This document shows, in pieces, positions 1 through 8,129 of a DNA stretch of 64,000 nt. This stretch comes from CAG-238 sp934277695 (GTDB taxonomy: Bacteria > Bacillota > Clostridia > Peptostreptococcales > Anaerovoracaceae). Within the stretch, counting starts at the first letter, position 1. Every line of letters starts with the position of its first letter. A program made the position numbers and the translations under genes. The notes below the pieces were generated by a model. The model saw nothing but the letters and a program-made list of their open reading frames with translations. It made no database searches and was not told the DNA's origin. Where the stretch lies: contig CAKQVG010000001.1 in NCBI GenBank assembly GCA_934277695.1, positions 124,001 through 188,000 on the forward strand, written 5' to 3'.

Positions 1-642
1 GCTGAGCGTCGAAAATGCCATCGTCTCAATAATTTTCCGCTCCAGTCTGATGTTCTCATAAAGCTGAACGCTGACTTTGTTCGTATCTACGCCCCAGTCA
101 AAAAGCTCCGTCATGATTTCAAAACATCTTCTGGTGGTGTTTGAATACTGGAAGTTTCCGGTATCTGTGGTGATTGCCGCAAAAATCGCTTCGCCGATTT
201 CAATATCCTGCGAAATCCCCATTTCTTTGAGCAAGTCAAACACAAGCTCGCCTGTGGCCGCCGCATCCGGGTCCACATAATTGTAGTCGCAAAATTCCGT
301 TGTAGTGTGATGGTGATCGATGCACACGCTTGTCTTCCCTTTCGCAAATTTCTCCGTGCGTCCCGGAAAGCGCGTTGCATCCCCACAGTCCACGCAAAAC
401 GAAATGTCAACATTCTCAATGACATTCGGATCTTCCGTGCAATATCCTTTGTCCAGAAAAGCCAGATTCAGCGGCAGTTCTTCCTCCACGAGAATAAACG
501 CCTCCTTGCCTTTCATCCGAAGCGCTCTGCAAAGCGCCGCACACGAACCGAGTGCATCCCCGTCCGCGCTGACATGCGGATAAAGCAGAACGGTCTGTGC
601 ACCTTCGAGAACCTGTGCGATTTCCTTGTAAGTGTTGTTCAT
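1..642 (-). CDS. nrnA: DHH-family bifunctional oligoribonuclease/PAP phosphatase NrnA (3' end beyond window)
   Basis: This reading frame is open from the ATG at 642 to the window edge, so 214 codons are visible and the C-terminal part with the DHHA1 domain is missing. The visible part has the DHH phosphoesterase motifs: SADGDALGS near residue 25, VDCGD near 85 and DHHHT near 108, which together bind the two catalytic metal ions. Family knowledge: NrnA degrades nanoRNAs and dephosphorylates 3'-phosphoadenosine 5'-phosphate in the cytosol. It lies downstream of rbfA, its usual neighbour in Firmicutes, but a hairpin terminator at 685-712 separates the two, so it may be only partly co-transcribed. 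Confidence 0.93.
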   Translation of the reverse strand, partial: MNNTYKEIAQVLEGAQTVLLYPHVSADGDALGSCAALCRALRMKGKEAFILVEEELPLNLAFLDKGYCTEDPNVIENVDISFCVDCGDATRFPGRTEKFAKGKTSVCIDHHHTTTEFCDYNYVDPDAAATGELVFDLLKEMGISQDIEIGEAIFAAITTDTGNFQYSNTTRRCFEIMTELFDWGVDTNKVSVQLYENIRLERKIIETMAFSTLS

Positions 643-684
643 CTTCTGTTTCCTCTGTCTTCGTCTTTGTTTCTGTTATATGCC

Positions 685-712
685 AAAAGGCGAATCTTAA
701 AATTCGCCTTTT
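685..712 (-). terminator. Hairpin terminator between rbfA and nrnA
   Basis: Perfect 11-bp inverted repeat, 685-695 with 702-712, with a 6-nt loop. On the minus strand it overlaps the rbfA stop codon and is followed by TTTT. It probably reduces read-through from the rimP-rbfA operon into nrnA. Confidence 0.65.
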
Positions 713-1125
713 TCATCTGCATCTTCTGCTTCTTCCTCATCTTTTTGATAACTGTCAAAATCGATGGTGTCTAAAATTTCCTCTATGTGTCTGCCGTAAT
801 CCATGGAATGGTCGATTTTGAAAATCAGCTCCGGAATGTGACGAACCTTCACCTGACGTGAAATTTCTTTCTTCATCACACCCTTTGCGCTGTTAAGACC
901 CGCCAGAATATCCTCCTCGGCAGTCTTTCTTTCCTCTTCATCCTTGCTGAAATTCAGCACCGACACATAACAGGTCGCATAGCTTCCGTCGCTCGTCACC
1001 GAAACGCCGGAAATGCTGATCATATGCTCTGCAACTCTCGGATCTTTAATTCCGCTGATCAAAAGCTCACTGATGATTCTGCGGATTTCTTCTCCAAGCC
1101 TGCCTTGTCTGTAGCCTTTGCCCAT
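697..1125 (-). CDS. rbfA: 30S ribosome-binding factor RbfA
   Basis: 142 residues. The KH-like fold of RbfA is recognisable from the N-terminal helix, the central ISISGVSVTSDGS strand region and the SMDYGRHIEEIL helix near residue 110. The C-terminus is an acidic tail rich in Glu and Asp. RbfA binds free 30S subunits and assists late 16S rRNA maturation and cold adaptation. It starts 2 nt after the infB stop codon, so it is translationally close to infB, as in most Firmicutes. Confidence 0.95.
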   Translation of the reverse strand: MGKGYRQGRLGEEIRRIISELLISGIKDPRVAEHMISISGVSVTSDGSYATCYVSVLNFSKDEEERKTAEEDILAGLNSAKGVMKKEISRQVKVRHIPELIFKIDHSMDYGRHIEEILDTIDFDSYQKDEEEAEDADEKGEF

Positions 1126-1127
1126 TT

Positions 1128-3878
1128 TTATTTCCTTTCTACCTCAACCATGTGGAAGCATTCGATGATGTCGCCTTCCTTGATGTCGTTGTAGTTTTCA
1201 ATTCCGATACCGCATTCATAGCCCTGGTTGACTTCCTTTGCGTCGTCCTTGTATCTCTTGAGTGAGGAAATCGTTCCTTCGTGGATGACGATGCCGTCAC
1301 GCACAAGACGAACTTCCGCATTTCGGATAACCTTGCCTTCCTGAACATAAGCACCTGCGATGATGCCGACATTCGGAACTTTGAATGTTTCTCTTACTTC
1401 TACTTTACCCAGAACTTCTTCCTTAAATTCAGGATCAAGCATACCCTTCATCGCGTCTTCCACATCGTTTAAGATGTCGTAGATGACTCTGTAAAGTCTG
1501 ATCTGGATGTTTTCTCTGTCCGCAAAAGTCTGAACCGCAGTCGTCGGTCTTACATTGAAACCGATGATGATGGAGCCTGTCGTTCCGGCAAGCATTACAT
1601 CGGACTCCGTAACCGTACCAACGCCGGTATGAATGATTCTGACTCTTACATTTTCGTTATTGAGTTTCTCAAGAGACGCAACGATTGCACCGATAGAGCC
1701 CTGTACATCGCCCTTGATGATGAGGTTGAGGTCCTTGACCTCGCCTTCCTGAATCTGGCTGAAGAGCTGTTCCAGCGTCGTGCTTGCGTTTCTTGCGAGA
1801 ATTTCTTCTCTGAGTTTCTGCTTACGGTTGTCTGCGATTTCTTTCGCGATCTTATCCTGCTTAACCGCATTGAATTCATCGCCGGCTTCCGGTACATCGG
1901 AAAGACCCAGGATTTCAACCGCTGTCGCAGGGCCTGCTTTCTTAATTTCTTTGCCCTTGAAGTCCGTCATAAGTCTGATTCTTCCGGCACAGGTTCCCGC
2001 TACCACGCTCATTCCTGTCTTGAGCGTTCCGTTTGTTACAAGAAGGGTCGCAACCGGACCTTTGTTCTTATCCAGTCTTGCTTCGATAACCGAACCCATC
2101 GCAAGTCTGTTCGGATTTGCTCTGAGTTCAAGCACTTCTGCCTGAAGCAGAATCATTTCGAGAAGGTTTACGATGCCTTCGCCGGTCTTTGCGGATACCG
2201 GTACGGAAATAACATCGCCGCCCCAGTCTTCCACAAGGATTCCGTGCTCCGTAAGTTCCTGTTTTACTCTGTCAGGGTTTGCACCCGGCTTATCGATCTT
2301 ATTGATTGCTACGATAACCGGAACGCCTGCCGCCTTCGCATGGCTGATGGACTCGATGGTCTGCGGCATAACGCCGTCGTCTGCTGCAACAACGAGTACC
2401 GCGATATCTGTAATATGTGCTCCGCGGGCACGCATTGCCGTGAAGGCTTCGTGACCCGGCGTATCGAGGAACACGATTTTCTGTCCGTTGATCATGACTT
2501 CGGACGCACCGATGTGCTGCGTGATTCCGCCCGATTCGGAAGCGGTTACATTTGTCTTTCTGATGGCATCAAGCAAGGATGTCTTACCGTGGTCAACATG
2601 GCCCATAACCGTGATAATCGGTGCACGAGGCTTCAGGTCTTCTTCCTTGTCTTCGAAAAGCTCCAGACCTTCTTCTTCCTCTTCTTCTTCCACTTTGCTT
2701 ACGACAACTTTGATTCCTAAATCGTCTGCCAGAATCATAATGGTGTCTTCGTCGATATTCTGGTTGATGTTTGCCATGATACCCATTTTCATAAGTGCCA
2801 TGATTACCATGGATGTGGATACGCCGACCTGTTCGCAGAATCCTGCTACCGTGATCGGTGCCGTTACGGCTACTGTTCCTGCCTGCAGTTCTTCCAAAAT
2901 GTCATCCTCCTCCTCAACTACAGGCTTTGGTTTGTTGTGTTTCTTCGGTTTTGCCTGTTTTTCAAGAGATCGCTGCTGCATTCTTTCCTTGTTCTTCTTG
3001 CCTTGGCTGCCGCCGTTTTCGAGCTTTGCAAATTTATTTCTTTCTTTTTCCGGATGTTCGCGTTTTTCCGTATTCTTCTGATTCGGTTTCGTTTCCATCT
3101 TGGAAAGTGCCGGACGGTCGTTTCCTCTGCCTCCGCGGTCATTTCTGTCGTTTCTGCCTGCGCCGCCTTGGCCGCCGCGATCGTTTCTGTCATTTCTGTC
3201 GTTTCTGTCGCGAGGACCTCTGCCGCCTTCGGATGTTCTGCCATCGCGGTCATTTCTGTCTCTGAAGTTTCTTCCATCCGATTTTCTGTCACCGTTTCTT
3301 CCGCCATTGTCCCTTCCGGATTCGGCTCTCGGTGCGCGTTTTTCGCGTGCCGGCTTCTGTGCGTCTGCCTTAGGAGCTTCTTTCTTCGGTTCTGCCTCCT
3401 TTGGTTCGGCTTTCTTCGGCTCTTCTGCCTTCGGAACTTCAGCTGCCGGAGCTTCCGCCTTCTGCGCCTCTGCTTTCGGTGCTGCCGCCGGTGCTTCCGT
3501 CTTCGGTGGTTCCGTCTTCGGAGTTTCGGCAACCGGAACTTCAACTTTCGGTGCTTCTGCCTTCGGTGCTTCTGTCTGCGGCACATCCGCTTTTGCCATC
3601 GGTTTTCCCATAGGTTTTGCCATCGGCTTTCCGATTGGCGGACGGTTTCTGTTCTCAAGTTCTTTATTTGCAACCGGTTTTCCGATCGGCGGACGTGCCT
3701 GCGGTCTGTCCGGCTGTGCCTGTCTTGTCTGTGGGTGTTTGTTTGCGCCAAGCGTTCTTACCTGTGCCATGCTTGCCGCTTTTACGGTTCCTCTCGGTTG
3801 TTCGTCTTTTTGGCCGTCAGCCTTTTTCGGGGCTGCCTTGATAATCGTGGTTTCCTGTGCATTATTTTCTTTTGCCAT
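1128..3878 (-). CDS. infB: Translation initiation factor IF-2
   Basis: 916 residues. The N-terminal third is low-complexity: Ala/Pro/Lys/Glu repeats (PKAEAP, PKTEAP) at about 100-180, then Arg/Asn/Asp/Gly repeats (RNDRNDRGG) at about 190-260. An IF2_N segment follows near 345-395. The GTPase domain starts near residue 420 with GHVDHGKTS (G1), DTPGHEAF (G3) and NKIDKPGA (G4), then EF-Tu-like domain II and the C-terminal fMet-tRNA-binding domain. The protein places initiator tRNA on the 30S subunit. Its ATG overlaps the ylxQ stop codon by one base (TAATG), showing tight operon packing. The repeats make it long for the family, but the core is intact. Confidence 0.97.
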   Translation of the reverse strand: MAKENNAQETTIIKAAPKKADGQKDEQPRGTVKAASMAQVRTLGANKHPQTRQAQPDRPQARPPIGKPVANKELENRNRPPIGKPMAKPMGKPMAKADVPQTEAPKAEAPKVEVPVAETPKTEPPKTEAPAAAPKAEAQKAEAPAAEVPKAEEPKKAEPKEAEPKKEAPKADAQKPAREKRAPRAESGRDNGGRNGDRKSDGRNFRDRNDRDGRTSEGGRGPRDRNDRNDRNDRGGQGGAGRNDRNDRGGRGNDRPALSKMETKPNQKNTEKREHPEKERNKFAKLENGGSQGKKNKERMQQRSLEKQAKPKKHNKPKPVVEEEDDILEELQAGTVAVTAPITVAGFCEQVGVSTSMVIMALMKMGIMANINQNIDEDTIMILADDLGIKVVVSKVEEEEEEEGLELFEDKEEDLKPRAPIITVMGHVDHGKTSLLDAIRKTNVTASESGGITQHIGASEVMINGQKIVFLDTPGHEAFTAMRARGAHITDIAVLVVAADDGVMPQTIESISHAKAAGVPVIVAINKIDKPGANPDRVKQELTEHGILVEDWGGDVISVPVSAKTGEGIVNLLEMILLQAEVLELRANPNRLAMGSVIEARLDKNKGPVATLLVTNGTLKTGMSVVAGTCAGRIRLMTDFKGKEIKKAGPATAVEILGLSDVPEAGDEFNAVKQDKIAKEIADNRKQKLREEILARNASTTLEQLFSQIQEGEVKDLNLIIKGDVQGSIGAIVASLEKLNNENVRVRIIHTGVGTVTESDVMLAGTTGSIIIGFNVRPTTAVQTFADRENIQIRLYRVIYDILNDVEDAMKGMLDPEFKEEVLGKVEVRETFKVPNVGIIAGAYVQEGKVIRNAEVRLVRDGIVIHEGTISSLKRYKDDAKEVNQGYECGIGIENYNDIKEGDIIECFHMVEVERK

Positions 3879-4204
3879 TAGAACACCTCCTCTTCTAACG
3901 ATTGTCTATCAATCTCACTTACAATTGCGTCTGCTAAATTCTTATCGGCAAGGCCGAATATCCCCTTGCCTTCTGTCCCGGTGATGTGGGACAAATCATC
4001 TATTTTGCCGTATATGCGGCACGGTACTTCGTATTGCTTCGCCGCTCGAACCATTTTTTCCTTTGAATTTTCCGAAAGGTCTTCGGTCAGAATCAAAAGT
4101 TTCAGTTTTCGCTTTTCCATCATGAAGATACAGGTGTTGTATCCGGTGGAAAGGCTCCTGGCTCTGGCCGCAAAGCCTAAGTAGCTTTCAACCTTGCTTC
4201 TCAC
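3878..4204 (-). CDS. ylxQ: YlxQ-like L7Ae/L30e-family RNA-binding protein
   Basis: 108 residues of L7Ae/L30e/S12e/Gadd45-type sequence, with the LGFAARARSLSTGYNTC start typical of YlxQ and the IDDLSHITG region near 70. The start is GTG at 4204, overlapping the ylxR TGA stop (GTGA). YlxQ is a small cytosolic protein of the nusA-infB operon that is assumed to bind a kink-turn RNA; its precise role is not established. Confidence 0.85.
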   Translation of the reverse strand: MRSKVESYLGFAARARSLSTGYNTCIFMMEKRKLKLLILTEDLSENSKEKMVRAAKQYEVPCRIYGKIDDLSHITGTEGKGIFGLADKNLADAIVSEIDRQSLEEEVF

Positions 4205-4470
4205 TTTGCCGCCTCAAGCTCGCCTTTCAGCCTTTCTTTCTCATCGTCTGTTACCGGTCTTTTGAGCGCACGCTCAAATGCCTTTCTCTTTACGGCTTTG
4301 TCAAAACACTCGGGATTGTCCCTGCAGATATAAATTCCGCGTCCCTTGGCTCTCCCCGTCGGATCGACCGTTATCTCTCCTTCGTATATCGCGATTCTGA
4401 TTAAATCATTTTTGTCTTTTGATTCCGTGCATCCCACGCATGTTCTCATGGGAACCTTTCTTTCTTTCAA
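4201..4470 (-). CDS. ylxR: YlxR/RnpM-family RNA-binding protein
   Basis: 89 residues if started at the TTG at 4470. That codon lies 6 nt after a GGAGG site and gives the family-typical N-terminus LKERKVPMRTCVGC. The next ATG (4449) would remove conserved residues and lacks its own site. Conserved features are the RTCVGC motif, the IRIA strand and GRAKGRGIYIC. The family (DUF448) binds nucleic acid, and recent work links it to RNase P. It lies directly between nusA and ylxQ; the nusA stop codon ends 2 nt upstream of the TTG. Confidence 0.88.
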   Translation of the reverse strand: MKERKVPMRTCVGCTESKDKNDLIRIAIYEGEITVDPTGRAKGRGIYICRDNPECFDKAVKRKAFERALKRPVTDDEKERLKGELEAAK

Positions 4471-4471
4471 A

Positions 4472-5611
4472 TTAATCCTCCATTTCAGTGAGTTCCGGTT
4501 CTTCGCTGACTTCAATAAATTCCGGATCTTCGTCGACTTCGATAAAGCCTGCTTCTTCCGGTTCGGAAGCCTCATACTGGCTGTGGCTCTTGATGTCAAT
4601 CTTCCATCCGCTCACTCTTGCCGCCAATCTTACGTTCTGACCTTCCTTACCGATTGCCAGTGAAAGCTGGTAATCCGGAACTACGACAATCGCCGATTTT
4701 TCTTCCGGGTCCGGAATGATTACTTTTTCAACCTTTGACGGGCTGAGTACATTTGCAATCAGTACTTCCGGATCTTCGCTCCATGTAATGATGTCGATTT
4801 TTTCTCCGTGGAGTTCATCCACAATCGCCTGTACGCGGTTTCCTCTCGTGCCTACGCATGCTCCGACCGGATCCACGTTTTCGAATTGCGTGTAAACCGC
4901 CATCTTGGTTCTGGAACCTGCTTCTCTTGCTATTCCCTTGATTTCCACTGTTCCGTCCTCAATTTCCGGAACTTCCAGCTCGAAGAGCCTCTTCACAAGA
5001 CCCGGATGTGATCTGGAAAGGAAAACCTGAGGTCCTTTGTTGCTTTTTCTTACATCCATGATGTAAACTTTGAGTCTGTCATTGATATTGTAATGCTCGC
5101 CCGGCACCTGTTCGTTCGGAGAAAGGATACCTTCCGTGTTTCCGACATTTATGAACAGCGTTTCGTTGCTTACTCTCTGTACGGTTCCCGTCACGATTTC
5201 GCCCTGACGCGTGATGAAGTTGTCAAAAATCATTCCGCGCTCTGCTTCTCTGATTCTCTGAACGACAACCTGTTTTGCAGTCTGTGCCGCAATTCTGCCG
5301 AAATCTCTAGGGGTAACCTGGTATTCCACAACATCGCCCACTTCGTAGCGCGGGTCGATTTCCATCGCCTCTTCCAGAGTAATCTGAGTCAGATCATCTT
5401 CAAAATCTTCATCTGCCACAACATCCATTCTCATGTAAACGTTAATGTCGCCGGTTTCTTCGTTGATGTCAACGCGCACATTCTGTGATGTTCCGTAGTT
5501 TTTCTTGTATGCGGACACGAGTGCGGATTCGATGGCTTCAAGCAGAATCTCTTTGGATATGTGCTTTTCTTTCTCCAAATCCTCGATAGCCCGTATAAAT
5601 TCCTTGTTCAT
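4472..5611 (-). CDS. nusA: Transcription termination/antitermination factor NusA
   Basis: 379 residues with the standard order: N-terminal RNA-polymerase-binding domain (1 to about 125), S1 domain (about 135-200, GEIVTGTVQRV), and KH1/KH2 domains (about 230-345, with GACVGTRGNRVQAI and AIGKEGQNVRLAA). The C-terminus is a short acidic tail. NusA controls pausing and intrinsic termination. It follows rimP by 16 nt. It probably regulates its own operon through the leader hairpin at 6135-6158. Confidence 0.97.
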   Translation of the reverse strand: MNKEFIRAIEDLEKEKHISKEILLEAIESALVSAYKKNYGTSQNVRVDINEETGDINVYMRMDVVADEDFEDDLTQITLEEAMEIDPRYEVGDVVEYQVTPRDFGRIAAQTAKQVVVQRIREAERGMIFDNFITRQGEIVTGTVQRVSNETLFINVGNTEGILSPNEQVPGEHYNINDRLKVYIMDVRKSNKGPQVFLSRSHPGLVKRLFELEVPEIEDGTVEIKGIAREAGSRTKMAVYTQFENVDPVGACVGTRGNRVQAIVDELHGEKIDIITWSEDPEVLIANVLSPSKVEKVIIPDPEEKSAIVVVPDYQLSLAIGKEGQNVRLAARVSGWKIDIKSHSQYEASEPEEAGFIEVDEDPEFIEVSEEPELTEMED

Positions 5612-5627
5612 TTCCTGTATTACCTCC

Positions 5628-6110
5628 TTAGAATATTACGGCAAGTTTCGTCTTTGCAACCTGCTCTCTTGGAAATTCAATTCTGTTATCCTGTTCATCC
5701 GTAAGGATGATTTTTCCGTCCTCTATGCCGACAAGCCTGCCCTGGTATGCCTTTTGCCCGTCGACTGCCTTATACAGGCTGATGTCTACGATTTCTCCCG
5801 CAAAACGCACAAAGTCCTTATCTTTGAGCAGTGCCCTGTCCATTCCCGGTGAGGAAACTTCCAGATAGTAGTTCTGCTCAATCGGGTCGATTCTGTCAAG
5901 CTCCGCACTGAGGAACCGGCTGACCTTCTCACAGTCGTCAGTCGAAACATACTGTGCTTCCTGTGCTTCCTGCGTCTTGTCGATGTATACCCTCAAAAAC
6001 CAGTCGCGTCCTTCTTTCACAAACTCGGAATTGTAAAGTTCCAAGCCGTTCTGTGCAAGAAATTCTGCGCTGATTTCCTCTATTATCTCTGTAATCTTCT
6101 TCTTAGCCAT
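5628..6110 (-). CDS. rimP: Ribosome maturation factor RimP
   Basis: 160 residues, first gene of the nusA-infB operon. The N-terminal domain has the family pattern (WFLRVYIDK, CEKVSRFLSAELD), followed by YYLEVSSPGMDRALL and a C-terminal SH3-like domain ending in REQVAKTKLAVIF. RimP is needed for 30S subunit maturation. It is preceded by a sigma-A-type promoter and a leader hairpin with a weak U-tract, described separately. Confidence 0.96.
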   Translation of the reverse strand: MAKKKITEIIEEISAEFLAQNGLELYNSEFVKEGRDWFLRVYIDKTQEAQEAQYVSTDDCEKVSRFLSAELDRIDPIEQNYYLEVSSPGMDRALLKDKDFVRFAGEIVDISLYKAVDGQKAYQGRLVGIEDGKIILTDEQDNRIEFPREQVAKTKLAVIF

Positions 6111-6134
6111 TCATTAGCCTCCAAACAAAATTGA

Positions 6135-6158
6135 AAGAGTGGGCTTTCACCCACTCTT
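6135..6158 (-). promoter_or_regulatory. Leader hairpin of the rimP-nusA operon, probable NusA-dependent attenuator
   Basis: A perfect 9-bp stem (6135-6143 with 6150-6158) and 6-nt loop lie in the 5' leader between the promoter at 6190-6218 and rimP. The minus-strand tail is TTTCAATTTTGTTTGG, a broken U-tract. Weak U-tracts are the hallmark of NusA-dependent intrinsic terminators, and in Bacillus subtilis NusA is known to autoregulate through an attenuator ahead of rimP/ylxS. It could also terminate read-through from the upstream alarmone synthetase gene. Confidence 0.7.
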
Positions 6159-6189
6159 CTAGTCTTACCTTATTGAATCGTGCACATAT

Positions 6190-6218
6190 ATGATAACATA
6201 TATATATGCGGATTGCAA
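6190..6218 (-). promoter_or_regulatory. Sigma-A-type promoter of the rimP-nusA-infB operon
   Basis: Minus strand: -35 TTGCAA (6218-6213), a 17-nt spacer rich in TA steps, -10 TATCAT (6195-6190). The predicted start near 6183 leaves a leader of about 70 nt that includes the attenuator hairpin. Confidence 0.6.
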
Positions 6219-6224
6219 GTGTTT

Positions 6225-6857
6225 TTATTCCAGCCTGTTCAGCTCATCAAAGATTTTCTGCATCCTGCGGTCGAGCGTCGCGCTGACTTCCGCACATGCC
6301 TTCAATTCGATGTCAATCTTTGAAGGAATATTTTTGTCTTTTTTATAGCGCAGATTATGTTCCAGGCTCGCCCAGAAATCCATCGCAACCGTACGGAGCT
6401 GAATTTCCACCGGAACCTCTTCCTCGCCGTCCAAAAGGAATACCGGCACCGAAATCACAAGGTGCAGGCTGCGGTATCCGTTCGGCTTCGGATTTTTTAT
6501 GTAGTCCTTCTCCGCAATCAGCGTCACATCGCTCTGCGACGTAAGCATGTCCGCAATCGCATATACATCATCGATAAAATTGCAGACAACTCTGATTCCC
6601 GCAATGTCAAAAATATTTTCTCTTGCAGATTCGATGGACACCTCTTTCTTCAGGCGCTCAAGCTTTTCCTCGATGCTCTCCGGCACCTTAAGCCGGCGCT
6701 CCATGTGGTGAATCGGGTTGTAATCGTGCCGCACCGCAAAGTCTTCACTCAAGATTTCAATCTTCGTGCGGACTTCCTTGATTGCCGCCCTGTATGCGTG
6801 GCGAAAGGCCTCAAAGCCCATCTGATTCTGCAAATGTTCCATATGTTCGTTGCTCAA
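6225..6857 (-). CDS. Small alarmone synthetase, RelA/SpoT-domain (p)ppGpp synthetase
   Basis: About 210 residues from the TTG at 6857, which lies 9 nt after GGGGG; a longer frame to 6938 has no ribosome-binding site. It contains only the synthetase domain: the HHMERRLK region, RVVCNFIDDVYAIADML, EKDYIKNPKPNGYRSLH with the substrate-binding Tyr, and the ELQLR-like VEIQLRTVAMDFWASLEH. No hydrolase, TGS or ACT domains are present, so it belongs to the RelQ/RelP-like single-domain group that makes (p)ppGpp in the cytosol. It is monocistronic, divergent from the aldo/keto reductase gene. Confidence 0.88.
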   Translation of the reverse strand: MSNEHMEHLQNQMGFEAFRHAYRAAIKEVRTKIEILSEDFAVRHDYNPIHHMERRLKVPESIEEKLERLKKEVSIESARENIFDIAGIRVVCNFIDDVYAIADMLTSQSDVTLIAEKDYIKNPKPNGYRSLHLVISVPVFLLDGEEEVPVEIQLRTVAMDFWASLEHNLRYKKDKNIPSKIDIELKACAEVSATLDRRMQKIFDELNRLE

Positions 6858-6963
6858 AATTGTTGTCCCCCTTCTTGAAAACACATTTTGAAATAATCCG
6901 GCCGGCCACATTCGGCCTCTACATTCGGCTTGCTTCATTCGACCGCAAATCCTGTGCCAACTG

Positions 6964-6981
6964 TTGTCAATTTGTTGACAA
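6964..6981. promoter_or_regulatory. Rex-box-like operator
   Basis: Perfect 7-bp inverted repeat with a 4-nt spacer, TTGTCAATTTGTTGACAA. The layout TTGTnAA-N4-TTnACAA matches the known binding pattern of the NADH-sensing repressor Rex in Firmicutes. It overlaps the -35 box of the downstream promoter, where a repressor would block RNA polymerase. Confidence 0.5.
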
Positions 6982-7004
6982 ACAACATTATACCTTATTA
7001 TAAT
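6975..7004 (+). promoter_or_regulatory. Consensus promoter of the aldo/keto reductase gene
   Basis: TTGACA at 6975-6980, an 18-nt spacer and TATAAT at 6999-7004. The predicted start near 7011 leaves a very short leader beginning at the AGAAAGG ribosome-binding site (7011-7017). Confidence 0.65.
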
Positions 7005-7031
7005 AAAAAAAGAAAGGCTTTCGGTGTGAAT

Positions 7032-8129
7032 ATGAAGAAGAATATTTCAGATAGAATTCAACTTGGAAAAACAGATATATGGGTAAGTCCCGTCGGCTGC
7101 GGCGTCCTGCCGATGGGCCCCGGTCAGCTTGCACTTCCCGTCGACGAGGGCGCGGAGCTTATTTGCTATGCCCTCTCAAAAGGCATTAATTTCATTGATA
7201 CTGCGCAGTACTACAGGACCTACCCTTATATACGCCGGGCTTTGGAGATGCTCGAAGGCCGCTCGGCGGAAGCCTGCAGGGCATGCTCTGCCGCCGGCTC
7301 CGCTGACGATTTGAGGACGAGCTCCGTGCCGGCCGCCGGGGAAGTCGGCAAGTCAAACGCAAATTCTGTGCCAAACGCCGCGCTTGAGCGCCCGATTATC
7401 TCATCAAAAACTCTTGCATCTGACTACGACGGTGCGTACTCTGCAATTCTTGAGGAATGCGCAGCGCTCGGCGTTCCATATATCGATATTTTCCTTCTTC
7501 ATGAAGTCAGAACGGGTCAGTTCGCCATGCGCGAAGGCGCATGGCGGGCCCTGATGGCCGCCAAGGCCGAAGGCCTTGTACGGGCCATCGGGGTCTCCAC
7601 CCACCATGTGGATGTGGTGGAGGAACTGACCCAGGTGCCGGCATGTGATGTCATCTTTCCGCTCATCAACTATGCCGGCATGGGTATCCGCCGCGGCCGC
7701 TCCGCGGCCTCCTGCGCCGACATGGCCGCGGCGATAGCCGCGGCCCGCGGCGCAGGCAAGGGCATCTACGCAATGAAAGCCCTTGGCGGCGGAAACCTGG
7801 CGGCACATTACAGGGAAGCGCTGGACTATGTCTTTGGGCTTGACAGTATTGACTCGGTTATGCTCGGCTTCGGGTGCCGCCGTGACATTGACGATATTGT
7901 CAGCTATTTGGATGGCAGCATGCCAGATGATTATGCCCCGGATGTTTCCGCCAAGTGTGTGCGAGTTAATCAAGAAGACTGCGAGGGCTGCGGCACTTGT
8001 CTTACGGTCTGCCACTCGGCAGCCATCGCGTATAATAAAAACGGACTGGCGGAAATTGACCGGTCCAAATGCATCACTTGCGGGTATTGCGCACAAGCCT
8101 GTCCGGTTCGCGCCATCATAATGTATTAA
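7032..8129 (+). CDS. Aldo/keto reductase with C-terminal 2[4Fe-4S] ferredoxin domain
   Basis: About 365 residues from the ATG at 7032; a GTG at 7026 fits the AGAAAGG site slightly better and would add two residues. Residues 1 to about 290 form an aldo/keto reductase barrel: GKTDIWVSPVGCG, GINFIDTAQYY with the catalytic Asp/Tyr, IDIFLLHEVR. The last 60 residues carry two CxxCxxCxxxC clusters (CEGCGTCLTVC, CITCGYCAQAC), so electrons may pass to ferredoxin. Residues of about 75-125 form an Ala/Ser-rich insertion not expected in the fold, and 7690-7760 is locally extremely GC-rich. Substrate unknown. A Rex-like operator suggests control by NADH/NAD+. Confidence 0.88.
   Translation: MKKNISDRIQLGKTDIWVSPVGCGVLPMGPGQLALPVDEGAELICYALSKGINFIDTAQYYRTYPYIRRALEMLEGRSAEACRACSAAGSADDLRTSSVPAAGEVGKSNANSVPNAALERPIISSKTLASDYDGAYSAILEECAALGVPYIDIFLLHEVRTGQFAMREGAWRALMAAKAEGLVRAIGVSTHHVDVVEELTQVPACDVIFPLINYAGMGIRRGRSAASCADMAAAIAAARGAGKGIYAMKALGGGNLAAHYREALDYVFGLDSIDSVMLGFGCRRDIDDIVSYLDGSMPDDYAPDVSAKCVRVNQEDCEGCGTCLTVCHSAAIAYNKNGLAEIDRSKCITCGYCAQACPVRAIIMY

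Noticed and set aside
1629..2720. 363-codon plus-strand open frame
   Set aside because: Antisense to the conserved IF-2 GTPase domain; the protein has no recognisable fold.
2937..3984. Long plus-strand open frames of about 300 codons opposite infB
   Set aside because: They mirror the Ala/Pro/Lys/Glu and Arg/Asn/Asp repeats of the IF-2 N-terminus; no ribosome-binding site and biased composition.
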